This document shows, piece by piece, positions 10,860-20,743 of a DNA stretch of 64,000 bases (the first letter of the stretch is position 1; each line of letters opens with the position of its first letter). A model generated the notes under the pieces. That model saw only the letters and a list, made by a program, of their open reading frames with translations. It had not been told where the DNA came from and did no database searches. Origin of the DNA: Labyrinthula sp. Ha (Eukaryota; Sar; Bigyra; Labyrinthulida; Labyrinthulaceae); the NCBI GenBank assembly GCA_015227615.1, contig JAALGZ010000044.1, forward strand, positions 235,123-299,122, read 5' to 3'. Position numbers and translations under genes: made by a program.

Positions 10860-13800
10860 CGAAAAGGAAGATGGGTCTTCTCACAAACCTATCCCAGCTC
10901 CACTGGCATAGTGATTTTTGTGTACCAGGAACTCCTCTAGGGCATAACTGACACGTGCAAAGTGACAGGAAGGATCCTAGTGGTTAAGATCAGGTCAATC
11001 TAGACACCTCATAGTGGACTATTAGCCCAGGAATAGGAAAAATACTTAGAAATATTGCAGAAAAAGGTAACGAAGAGAACAAAAAAGAAGAGATTAATAG
11101 TTATTGGAGGCGATTCGAATGCTCAGATCAAGAGATCATGGGTAGATACTTGCAACAAGCATGGATTGTCCTCAAAAAGCAATAGTAACGGCAAGATGTT
11201 GGAAAGATTTCTGCTCCAGAACACAATTAACATAGTACATCGCAAGTACAAGACATAAAAGAAAGGATCCAGAAGACATGTAACCTTCAAAACATAGAAT
11301 AAACAGAAAAGGTCATCAGAAATAGATTTCGTTGTCACCAACAAGCCCACAGCAATCACATCCTTCAAAGTAAACAGAAAGATCCGCAAAGAGATCTTTT
11401 AGCACGAACCAAAAGACCGCATAGGAATACAAACATCCATCAACCTCACACCCCATAACAACAACCATAAATACAACAGAGGAAATGATGTATCGACATA
11501 TTTAAAAATGTACAGCAATCAGTTTGATTAAGCTCTCCAACAGAAGTTGCAAAATAATGAACTCGAAACTGAGGAGATGGATTACATCCAACACACGAAG
11601 GCAAAACGGGAAGTAGTAGAAGAACTGATTCTATATAAGAAACGTAAAGGTTTTCAGCGAAAGAATTTCCCAGCCAGTCTTGAACTCATCAAGCTAAGAC
11701 GACAAAGTTGGAAAACAGCTTCGGAGGAAGAAAGGAGAAAGATGTCCAGAGAAGTAAAGAACGCTACAGTTGCGGACAAGCGTACGTACTTGGAGGAAAT
11801 CTGCACAGCAGTTGAAACAAAATTCAACAACAACAACTCTCATCAAGCCTATAGAACAATGAACATGTTCCAGAGGAATGAAATTAACTTCGGAAGAATA
11901 ACTAAAGATGGACAGGTTAATACCGTATCAATGGAAAATAAACTGAAATATTGCGGGAACATATCTGTAAAACCCAAAAGTATCTAACTGAACAACCAGA
12001 GAACATAGCTGCAGAGGAAATACAGTGTTGCAACAAGCAAATCAACTTAAATTCTCAGACCGGCTCCACAGCTTCATGCAACACTCCGAAGAAAGAAGAT
12101 ATCATCAGCATCCTAAAAACAATAAAAAACCAACAAAGCCAGAGGAGATGATGGTGTCGCAAACGAAGCTCTAAAATATTCTAGCCAATGTCAAAAACAT
12201 CTCATGAAAATAATCCACAGGTTTTTTAGAGAAGGAAAACTTAAAGAAAATTAAGAAGCAGCATTCTGTCAAGGAAAAGTAATATTCCTGTAGAAAGGCA
12301 AGGGTGAGAAGTAAAACCCTTTATCATGCAGGCCAATAGCACTGGTACAAACATCTTTTAAGTTATTTACAGAAATCATCAATTGCTTGCTAGAAAATAT
12401 AGCTGAAAAATACATTCATACCAAGGAGGTTTTTGTAAACATCGTGTCACAATCCGCAACATCGATACATTGAAACGAATAATTATGAAGAGTGAACAGA
12501 GAACTTAGAACTCAAGATGATTTTCATTGACTTAATGAAAGCAATTGACTCAGTTTCACACAACTTTATCTGTATTTCACTGAGAGAACATGGTGTATCC
12601 AAATCGTTAATAAGAAAGATCATGTACCTCTGTAGCCTAGCAAAAGTAAAAATGATTGAAAGAAAAAAAATAATCCAAGTCAGCAAAGGTACTAAAAGGA
12701 GTAACGCAAGGAAACAGCTTATCACCAAAACTTTTTATCCTGGCATTGGACAACATTATACATCGACTCAAGGATAACACGTGTGAAAAGTAAACCTAGG
12801 AACCGAACAAGTACAAGTTATGGCTTTTGCAGACGAGGTGGTTGTGTTTGTTAAAGACAATTCTTAAGTAATAGATCTTGTTCAACAACTTGCAAAATTT
12901 GATCACATCACTGGTCTGGGAATAAATATTAACAAAATAAAAATCATGTGCATGGAGAAAGTACCTAAAGCACAAGAAAGAATACCTGACGCTTTGATCA
13001 ATAGATTTCTGTGGAAGTGTTACTGTGCAGGATGTGAGTGTTTTTCCAAACTGGAAAGCCTTTAAGTTACCACCAGGCTTCTAAATACTGCGATGGGGCA
13101 AAGAACCGCCCAAGAATGAAAACCCTCGCAGTTTCACACGCAGGGGTATTTTGACTAGTTTGCTGAGGAAGAAGGTCCCAAATCTCTAAGTAGATGACCA
13201 AGCAATACGGGGAACAACCAGGTTTAGATACCTGTGAGCAGTTTTTAATACTTTGGAACTGAAAGAAAAACCAGTCTTGAAAAAGATAACAAGGGCAAAA
13301 TGCGAGTTAAACCAGTTCAAGTATCTTCTCACATTGGCCATCTTGAACAGGAAAACCGTCAAAAGGATCCTCTCGTCACTAGCACTTTCACCGCTACTAC
13401 ATAACTATCAAAACTGAAAGAGCACTGTTACCATCAGGAAGAGATTCAACGAACTTTCTAAAAATATCAAAAAGAAAATACAAAACCTGGAAAACATGGA
13501 CTTCAACCTGCATGATGGAGATATAAATGACTGTCAACTTGCCAAATAAAGGATCCAAGCTCTGAGGGAACAGAAAACCTGTGATGCTCCACTAAGTGCA
13601 ACGTGGGAAGGAATGGTTCTGGGAATCGGAAAACCACAATATCTCAGCAAAAAAATACCCCTGGAACAAGCAACTTAGCAAAACGCGGTCATGTAACATC
13701 TTGACCATCACGAAGAACTGGTACCACCTGACCATGAACCTCCAACTTCATAAAATCCTGAGCACAATCTGTAGAACAGTACCAGGAAATTCCGATCTAC

Positions 13801-14230
13801 TCACAACGCCACAGAACAATGATATCTCCTTCTTCAAACCTCACTACCACACCCGTAACAAGAGGTGGATGCTTTCTCCTAACTTCGGATACACCTGACT
13901 TGCTCAGAACCTTCTGCACCCTAAGAAAGGTCGCCAGGCAGTTGGAAACGGGGGACCAAGCAGGAAAAGCAACAGGAGAAATCATCTAAGCCTCAAAACT
14001 TAACCCAGAGTTACTTCAACAGAACAAAAACTGCCTCCTGGACTTTGGATGAAGAAATGAATAAGCCGAGAACCTTGTGCATCGCCTGGAACATAAAATA
14101 TTGGTCAAATCCTGCTCAAATCTGTCTAAGAACCCACCACTGAATAAAGGTCGGCCACCTAAACATCAAAATGTAACGCAAACTCACCCCAACTGTAGAA
14201 TGATCACCTTTCTGTAACTTGGATATAGAT
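10860..14230 (+). mobile_element. Decayed non-LTR (LINE-type) retrotransposon
   Basis: Fragments of one polyprotein occur in order on the plus strand with many stops and frameshifts. The endonuclease domain is near 10970-11390, with RLIVIGGDSNAQI (the GDxNA motif) near 11090 and SEIDFVVTNKP later. A basic linker (11547-11980) has LELIKLRRQSW. Reverse transcriptase motifs follow: CRPIALVQTSFKLF near 12330, FIDLMKAIDSV (motif A) near 12520, and AFADEVVVFVKD (motif C, with the catalytic FADD changed to FADE) near 12830. Order endonuclease then RT is typical of AP-endonuclease LINE clades. The local base composition is less AT-rich than the flanks. Ends are not defined; no poly-A tail or target duplication is clear. 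The copy is inactive. Confidence 0.75.
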
Positions 14231-14506
14231 ATAAATAAACTTGAAATCTATTATTCTGTTCAGAAAATAATTTTAATATTTTATTTAATCTTTTAATATT
14301 TTATTTATATTTAAAATGAAATAATTTTTATAATTACAAAATTTTTATTATGCTTTTTCTCGGACACTATATATCGACCAAAAAGCCGATATACTCTATA
14401 AGTATATCTAATACATAAATAAACAATGAAATAGTCATATACACTATTACAGATCACAATCCGTTAAAACAAAAACAAAACCAAACATAAAATTAAAGTT
14501 TAAGAA
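14231..14506 (+). promoter_or_regulatory. Upstream region of the PEPCK gene
   Basis: A/T-rich. It contains an inverted pair TATATCG (14370-14376) and CGATATA (14387-14393), 10 nt apart, which resembles TATCGA-containing motifs before other metabolic genes here. A CA/A-rich leader (AAAACAAAAACAAAACCAAAC) precedes the start codon. Confidence 0.35.
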
Positions 14507-16210
14507 ATGTTTTCAACAAAATTTCATTCATTTCGTAGAATAGTACCTAGAAATTTCTTAACAAAGAATTTTTCAACATCAGAATTAACAACAAGTTCAG
14601 CCTTAGGTTTAGATAAAGTGGGAATTAGTTCAAGTTCTCCAGTATATCGAAATTTAAGTTATGAAGATGTAGCAAAACATGAAAAAGAAAATAAAGAAGG
14701 AGAAATAACAAATAATGGAACATATTCAGTAGATACTGGAAAATTTACAGGAAGATCACCAAAAGATAAGTTTATTGTAAGTAGAGAAGGAAGTGAAATA
14801 GAAAAGAATATTTGGTGGGGTGAAATTAACCAAAAAACAAGTGAAGAAACTTTTCAAGTATTACATGAAAAAGTGAAAAATTTTTATAATGGAAAAGATT
14901 GTGATAAAATTTATGTATTTGATGGATATTGTGGAGCAAATAAAAATACACAAAAAAAAGTACGTATTATAACAAATTTAGCTTGGCAACATCATTTTGT
15001 TAAAAATATGTTTATACGTCCAGAAACAAAAGAAGAAGTTGAAAATTTTAAACCAGATTTTACAATAATAAATGGTTGTAAAGTAGTTGCAGAAGAATAT
15101 GAAAAGTTAGGTTTAAATTCAGAAGTATTTATAACTTTTGATATTGAAAAAGAACTTGCTTTAATAGGTGGAACTTGGTATGGTGGTGAAATGAAAAAAG
15201 GTATATTTAGTATGATGAATTATTGGTTACCTAATCAAGATATTATGCCTATGCATTGTTCAGCAAATATAGGAAAAAATAAAAAAACAGGTGTTGAAAA
15301 TACTGCTTTATTTTTTGGTCTTTCAGGTACAGGAAAAACAACTATTTCAGCAGATCCACATAGAAATCTTATTGGAGATGATGAACATGGTTGGGATAGT
15401 GAAGGTGTATTTAATTTTGAAGGTGGTTGTTATGCAAAAACTATTGATTTATCAAGAGAATCTGAACCAGAAATTTATGATGCTATTAAAACAAATGCAC
15501 TCTTAGAAAATGTTGTTTTAAAAAATGGTGAACCAGATTATACAGATGGAAGTAAAACACAAAATACAAGAGTAAGTTATCCACTTGAACATATTCCTAA
15601 TCATCAAATTGGAGGAAAAGGTGGTCATCCAGAAAACATTATTTTCTTAACTTGTGATGCATATGGAGTTCTTCCACCTGTTTCTAAATTATCTTCTGGA
15701 CAGGCTATGTATCATTTTTTGAGTGGATATACTGCTAAAGTTGCTGGAACTGAAAGAGGAGTAACTGAACCACAAGCTACTTTTTCACCTTGTTTTGGTG
15801 CTGCTTTTTTACCTTTACATCCAACAAGATATGCTGATTTATTAGAAAGAAAAGTACAAGATCATAAAAGTAATGTATATTTAGTAAACACTGGTTGGAC
15901 AGGTGGTGTATATGGTGTTGGTAATAGAATGAGTATTCATGATACAAGAGAATGTGTGGATAATATTTTAGATGGTAGTCTTGCAGAATTTGGACAAGAA
16001 GAGTTTGAAGTTGATCCAATATTTGGTTTTCAAGTACCAAAAAAGCTAGGAAATATTGCACCAAGTGTTTTAATACCAAGAGAAAGTTGGGAAGATAAAG
16101 AAGCATATGATAAACAAAGAATTAAACTAGCAAAAATGTTTCAAGATAATTTTAGTCAATATGTTACACCTGGACATACTGATTATACTGAGTATGGACC
16201 CAAATTATAA
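14507..16210 (+). CDS. Phosphoenolpyruvate carboxykinase (ATP), probably mitochondrial
   Basis: An intact, intron-free 567-residue enzyme of the ATP-dependent PEPCK family, which interconverts oxaloacetate + ATP and phosphoenolpyruvate + CO2 + ADP. Visible motifs are [11 protein letters not shown], the substrate-binding and metal-binding region with [13 protein letters not shown], the P-loop [11 protein letters not shown] (about 269-279), the kinase-2 element [19 protein letters not shown] and LVNTGWTGG. The core length is that of bacterial and plant ATP-type enzymes. The first ~30 residues ([21 protein letters not shown]) are rich in Arg, Lys, Ser and Phe without acids, as in a mitochondrial presequence. 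This suggests a role at the PEP/oxaloacetate node inside the mitochondrion. It heads a cluster with two complex I genes. Identity is secure; location is inference. Confidence 0.95.
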   Translation: MFSTKFHSFRRIVPRNFLTKNFSTSELTTSSALGLDKVGISSSSPVYRNLSYEDVAKHEKENKEGEITNNGTYSVDTGKFTGRSPKDKFIVSREGSEIEKNIWWGEINQKTSEETFQVLHEKVKNFYNGKDCDKIYVFDGYCGANKNTQKKVRIITNLAWQHHFVKNMFIRPETKEEVENFKPDFTIINGCKVVAEEYEKLGLNSEVFITFDIEKELALIGGTWYGGEMKKGIFSMMNYWLPNQDIMPMHCSANIGKNKKTGVENTALFFGLSGTGKTTISADPHRNLIGDDEHGWDSEGVFNFEGGCYAKTIDLSRESEPEIYDAIKTNALLENVVLKNGEPDYTDGSKTQNTRVSYPLEHIPNHQIGGKGGHPENIIFLTCDAYGVLPPVSKLSSGQAMYHFLSGYTAKVAGTERGVTEPQATFSPCFGAAFLPLHPTRYADLLERKVQDHKSNVYLVNTGWTGGVYGVGNRMSIHDTRECVDNILDGSLAEFGQEEFEVDPIFGFQVPKKLGNIAPSVLIPRESWEDKEAYDKQRIKLAKMFQDNFSQYVTPGHTDYTEYGPKL

Positions 16211-16244
16211 TTTAATCGTTTCGGTTCTACTGTTTTTTTACTAT

Positions 16245-16302
16245 ATTTGTCGATATCGAAGATTGATCGAATCGATTGTTGAATGTAATTATTTTGGGTA
16301 AT
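16245..16302 (+). promoter_or_regulatory. Candidate promoter elements before NDUFA13
   Basis: The 130-base gap contains a perfect TCGATATCGA palindrome near 16250, followed by GATCGAATCGATTG, and an ATTTTGGGTAAT motif at about 16291-16302. Both motif types recur before other genes in this window. The match is by eye only. Confidence 0.35.
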
Positions 16303-16340
16303 AGATTACAAATTCAAGAACAAAGAGAAAACAAAAAGAG

Positions 16341-16616
16341 ATGTCATCACCACCTAATTTACGGCCTATTCAAGACATGCCACCACCAGGAGGATATCCA
16401 GCATTGGATGTAAGCAAGAAACTAGGAAAACAAAAGTTTGGAAACGCTGCTATTATTGGAATTGTATCCTCTATGGTAATTTTGGGCTACTGGAAAGTTG
16501 GGAAAGATAATCAGTGGAGAAGACAATTAAAACAAGAAAAAAGAGAAAGAAGAGCATTTATAGTTCCATTTTTACAAGCTGAATCTGATATACAATATAC
16601 AAAACATAATCTATAA
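16341..16616 (+). CDS. NDUFA13: NADH dehydrogenase (complex I) subunit NDUFA13/GRIM-19
   Basis: A 91-residue protein. The N-terminal PIQDMPPPGGYPALDV matches the invariant DMPPPGGY block of GRIM-19. A single membrane helix follows (AAIIGIVSSMVILGYW, about 36-51), then the basic RRQLKQEKRERRAFIVPFLQAESD segment, matching the family's conserved lLPlLQAE motif. Human and plant proteins are ~140 residues, so the C-terminal ~50 residues are missing here; no intron signal that would add them was found. It is an accessory subunit of the membrane arm of complex I in the inner mitochondrial membrane. It lies 75 bases upstream of another complex I gene. Confidence 0.88.
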   Translation: MSSPPNLRPIQDMPPPGGYPALDVSKKLGKQKFGNAAIIGIVSSMVILGYWKVGKDNQWRRQLKQEKRERRAFIVPFLQAESDIQYTKHNL

Positions 16617-16659
16617 GCTTAACTTTTCTCTTTGGTCTTATTATTGAGTTATACGGTAT

Positions 16660-16680
16660 ATAATTTTGGGCAATTAAAAA
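16660..16680 (+). promoter_or_regulatory. TTTTGGGCAATTAAA motif before NDUFS5
   Basis: TAATTTTGGGCAATTAAAAA lies only ~15-30 bases before the start codon at 16692, within a 75-base gap between two genes. The same 15-mer occurs before the MICAL-like gene. Candidate core promoter or initiator element. Confidence 0.4.
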
Positions 16681-16691
16681 TAGAAAATCAA

Positions 16692-16925
16692 ATGACATCA
16701 GGGTTTGGAGTAAAGAGTGCAACAGGAAGATGTTATCCATTCTGGGTTGATTTTAAAGAATGTTTAAATGCAGCAGAAGAACCATCAGATTGTAATGGAA
16801 TAAGAAAATATTATTTTAATTGTATTAGAAATAAAGAAGTTCCATGGCAAAAGAAAGATATGAAAGAAGTCTATGCGATGGCTGAATCGGCCACAGTACA
16901 AGAACCACAAACAACTAACGGATAG
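16692..16925 (+). CDS. NDUFS5: Complex I subunit NDUFS5 (15 kDa, CHCH type)
   Basis: A 77-residue protein. GRCYPFWVDFKECLNAAEEPSDC followed by FNCIRNKEVPWQ reproduces the NDUFS5 pattern of paired cysteines (twin Cx9C-like CHCH hairpin), and the opening SGFG resembles plant and fungal homologues. It is an accessory subunit on the intermembrane-space side of complex I, oxidised during import. An in-frame ATG exists 60 bases upstream (16632), but the added residues would lie over the presumed promoter motif, and family proteins begin close to the SGFG block, so 16692 is chosen. Ends in TAG. Only 30 bases separate it from the next start. Confidence 0.85.
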   Translation: MTSGFGVKSATGRCYPFWVDFKECLNAAEEPSDCNGIRKYYFNCIRNKEVPWQKKDMKEVYAMAESATVQEPQTTNG

Positions 16926-16955
16926 TTAAGAATTAAGTGCACTAAGCTCAAAATT

Positions 16956-17237
16956 ATGCTTCGAAAAATCTTTGAAGAAAGTTTGGAAATCAAAAATCCA
17001 GATTTTTCATTATTTCAAGAGAAAGATGTTATTGAAAAGAGTGTAAATAGTATAGAAAAAGTAAAAGTTGTTGAAGGAGTTGTTGATCAATTGTTTAAAG
17101 AAGTTGAAGAAACAATGAATAACTATTATTCTCAAAAAAAGAATGAAGTTCAGGAAATTGAGCAATGGTTTGAAAAGAACAAAGAGCTGGTTCAGGATAA
17201 TTGTAAAAAACTTGTAAGAGACGCAAAGAGAAACTAG
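16956..17237 (+). CDS. Small charged helical protein, unidentified
   Basis: A 93-residue open frame rich in Glu, Lys and Val with a heptad-like pattern (VEGVVDQLFKEVEETMNNYYSQKKNEVQEIEQWFEK is predicted helix by eye). There is no membrane segment or recognised motif. Codon use and A-richness match the neighbouring complex I genes. It begins 30 bases after the NDUFS5 stop, too close for a full promoter of the usual kind, so it may be co-transcribed. A mitochondrial role is guessed from the neighbours only. Confidence 0.6.
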   Translation: MLRKIFEESLEIKNPDFSLFQEKDVIEKSVNSIEKVKVVEGVVDQLFKEVEETMNNYYSQKKNEVQEIEQWFEKNKELVQDNCKKLVRDAKRN

Positions 17238-18239
17238 GAGACTTGGATATGTACCGTTTTTTTCAGCCTCTTTCTATGCACACTTTCTTCTTCTGAAATG
17301 ATACTAACATTTCCAAGTATGATAAAATAATAAAAGGAAGTAAAGTTAACTTTATATTGAGTGAATTCATAAATCTTGTCTAAATTATATGAATGGTTTA
17401 TCATAAATAACTTTTCAATATACAATGTGAACTCATACTTTATATCCTTTTGAATATTTTTTATATAAATCAAGATTAGTTTTCGTTTACTCCTTTTTTT
17501 GTTAATTTATTTATATGATATATTAAATGTCTTTTCTTCCTTACAAGATTAAACCAACTGCAATACAATAATAATATTTGGTGTAGATATTTATTCTGAA
17601 ACTGCTTAAATAGATCTTTCACAATATTTCTTCTATTTGGAACAGTTTTTTCAAGATGTATTTGAGTTATATTTACTACTTTGAAATTGATAGTAAGCGA
17701 GTTTTTTTCAATAAGAGGTTTAAGAGATATATTTTATCTTGACTAAAGTAGAAAAAATAAGTATATCTTGCTAAATGATACATCATTAGCACGTCAAAAT
17801 TTTTTTAATAAATAAAATATATTATCATTGCGGTATTTCTATTACCTTTCAAGTATCATTTTTCCTGTATCAGAGAAAATTTTAGGAGAACTGTCATAAA
17901 ATCACACATTTTCACTAACTTCTTGAAAAATGTTCAGTTCTTTATATAACCCTTGAAAAATTTAATCTTTTTATCCCTTCAACAAATACTCAAATCTTAG
18001 TTTCAATAGATATGAACACTATAAAATTGTTTGCAAGTGTTATAATTATCGTTTGAACTATCTTTATTTGGTCACCAGGAAAAAGTCCTTTGATCTTTCC
18101 TTTACGGGTATGTCCTCGTTTCTTATTTTTAAACTTTTCTCTCACTTTTTTTTAGTATATTCTGTAATATCTCAGGAAATAATAACTTTAGATAAACACC
18201 TTTTATAACCTAAGCTTAGTCATATACAAACTAAAAACA
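17238..18239. other. Intergenic, nothing recognised
   Basis: Strongly AT-rich sequence with only short random-looking open frames on either strand. Confidence 0.5.
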
Positions 18240-18482
18240 TCAACTTTGTTTAAATACTTCTGTATCAAAACCTGAATGTTCTGGAGCTAAAAAATCAAGG
18301 GCTCTTTCAACTAATTTATTCTTTGTGTTTTTTTTTAGATTTAATATCTTTCTTGATACTCTAAAATCAGATAACTTTGGAATATAATTATTAAACAATG
18401 AAATAAGATCTGGTTTAATATTTCCATGAATATTCTTTAAAGCTTTTAGACAAGTTATAACTCTAAACAAGGACCAACGCAT
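18240..18482 (-). pseudogene. Protein kinase-like fragment
   Basis: An 80-residue frame on the minus strand reads CLKALKNIHGNIKPDLI, then LSDFRVSRKI, then LDFLAPEHSG. These correspond in order and spacing to the catalytic loop (HxDxKPxN), the DFG motif and the APE motif of eukaryotic protein kinases. The catalytic Asp of HRD is Asn (HGNIKP), the metal-binding Asn is lost, and DFG is DFR, so the domain would be inactive. The N-lobe and the rest of the C-lobe are absent. It is either a decayed kinase gene or part of a pseudokinase with unseen exons; the first seems more likely. Confidence 0.6.
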
Positions 18483-19700
18483 ATTATAGACAACACATTT
18501 TGAAACACATCTTCTAGAAGTATTATATTAAGACTCAGATTCCTTGATCAACATAGACAAAAAAATATTTACTTTGAAACAAGAATTATTGGTTCAACGC
18601 AAGGTCCTATTCTTACTTTCTAACATTCTTTAATGGTTTTTTGTATTATCAGTGAATACAGATGCCTAAATAGTTCCTTCCCTCTGGTGTAACTTGTAGC
18701 ATAGAGTGGATTCAAAATACGAAGCTTAAGAATACCAGAGGAAAATATATTGCAAGTATATTATATTTTCCAGTGTTCTCATACCAGGTGTAATAAGTTT
18801 TAAGATCCAAAGGATCATTTGGTTACTTATCAATGTGAAACTTTAGTATGTGTCTCATTCTGGCCTTACTCTTTCAATTTTACTGGATCTCTCTTCCTAG
18901 TGTCCTACCAAGTAAGCGAGGTTATACTTAACAGGGAACTTATTCCTCTCTCAATTTTTGTGTTCCTCTCCTTTTTGTTTCTAGACGTTCACAATTTTTT
19001 AGCTGCTTCAAAGTCTGGAAGCTTTCTTCAGTTTTGACCTGTTGCTAAATAACTCTTTTGGTCATTTGCATACCAGTGGGTATTTTGTTAATCAACTATT
19101 TGAATAAGTCAACTAGTATATTCTTATCAAGGGGTGTTACCCCATTGTGTTTGAAATACATGTTAAATTCAACAAAGAAACCCCTTAAACCGTTCTGACT
19201 TTGAACTCCCATTCTATAAATAAGAGATCAAACTGTTTCTAATTTATCTTCATACCCCTCTTCTTTTTCATTTCATGGTCTTCTTAAAATAATTCAACCA
19301 AGAAACTCCTCAATAAGTCAACTGGGGTATATTCTTATAATGGTCCTCGATTTGCATGCGAATTTCTTGTCATTTTGTGCAAGTTAAGTGTTAATGGTCT
19401 AATTTGAAGTTTCGAGATTAGAAGTTTACAAACTCTTTTCTCACTATGTCTAGTGACCTGTTATAATAAATAGTTTCTATGAAATGGTAAATCAATATCA
19501 AAGAGTACTACAGAATTAAAGTTTTGGTCTAAACCTAATTTACCTCAAACAGTATGTATCCTGCTACCTATTTTGGATTTTTCTGAGGGACCATGTGTAA
19601 TGAATATATATTGTTAGAACACTTGGAACACATAAATAGACTGTAACGTACCAGACAGAATATACGAACAGGAAGTTAAAAATATAGAATAGGATAGTGA
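18483..19700. other. Intergenic with a diverged duplication
   Basis: No gene is seen. AATAAGTCAACT followed by a GTATATTCTTAT element occurs near 19104 and again near 19312, with nearby copies of AAGAAACCCCTT/AAGAAACTCCTC, suggesting an old ~205-bp tandem duplication. TGTTAGAAC near 19612 resembles the start of a copia LTR, but no second copy was found to confirm it. Confidence 0.35.
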
Positions 19701-19882
19701 AATAAATAGAAAACAAACAAAACCTTGAATACTTGCAATATAAGGAATAAGCGAATACAACAGCAAAGAAACGAATTCACATTTAATAACCAAAACTTGG
19801 TTCCTAAATACTTTTTGACATCTTTCAAACAGGTTAAGAGCCTAAAAGCTACACTACTGATAAGACAAACAAGGTTGTCAAT

Positions 19883-20743
19883 ATGCTTTCTGAAAGCGAG
19901 CCCACTAATAAGCTATTCCTCCTCGAAGATCCGAAAGACTTCCCTCGATGGGACTATTTAGTCCAACGAACACTTATGAGCCTAGATAAAAAGAATAAAG
20001 AAGTTATCCTAGGAGAGTCAACCATCGACCAAGAGGAACTTACTGAAACTCAAAAGAAGCAAGTAGAGAAGATAAACGAAGAACAAATGCTCTTCATATT
20101 AAGACATATCTCCTCCCAACATTTTCCACTAGTAAAAGACCTCAATACTTCGTATGATATGTTAACAGCTCTGAGACAGCAGTTTAAAGGCGATAAAGCA
20201 GTGGATCTACAAGTAGCAAGGATTCAACTGGAAAGCTTCAAACTATCGAGCAACGTCGAAGCATCTATACTCAAGTTCAAGGAACTTCACTCAAAATATT
20301 TGAACTTTGGCGGAGAGATAAAAGACCATGAACTGTCTGAGTTGCTGATACGAAAGCTTCCTCCTTCATACAACACAATGGTATTCAACATAAGATCTAA
20401 CGTAGTCATACAATCCTCTGGAAAAATCCAATTCAACAACTTAGTAAGTTCAATAAAACTGACTTCAAGTACGTTGTATTCATCAGGAAACAGTAAGAAG
20501 AAGAAATTCAAACAACGAAATATCAGCAGCAAGACCAAGAAGTGGTGTAAATACCACAAGACGTTATCGCATTCCACGAAGAAATGTATCAAGCTGAAGA
20601 ATATGAGGAAGAACGAAATTGATAGCAATAACGCAAACGTAGCAAGTTCTAAAAATAAAGAAAGAGAAAGCGAGTTAAGACTAAAAGGAGCTGACGCGAT
20701 CTGTAACGTTGCGCGAGATGAAGAAAAATATCATTCTTTTTAA
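19883..20743 (+). CDS. Copia Gag polyprotein
   Basis: A 286-residue frame with the copia-type Gag core (DPKDFPRWDYLVQR near the N-terminus; LQVARIQLESFKL and LIRKLPPSYNTMV further on), followed by a Lys-rich tail with a zinc-knuckle-like WCKYHKTLSHSTKKC element near residue 212. Gag ends at a TAA that is directly followed, in the same frame, by the protease, so Gag and Pol were probably one frame originally or are separated by a leaky stop. Confidence 0.75.
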   Translation: MLSESEPTNKLFLLEDPKDFPRWDYLVQRTLMSLDKKNKEVILGESTIDQEELTETQKKQVEKINEEQMLFILRHISSQHFPLVKDLNTSYDMLTALRQQFKGDKAVDLQVARIQLESFKLSSNVEASILKFKELHSKYLNFGGEIKDHELSELLIRKLPPSYNTMVFNIRSNVVIQSSGKIQFNNLVSSIKLTSSTLYSSGNSKKKKFKQRNISSKTKKWCKYHKTLSHSTKKCIKLKNMRKNEIDSNNANVASSKNKERESELRLKGADAICNVARDEEKYHSF

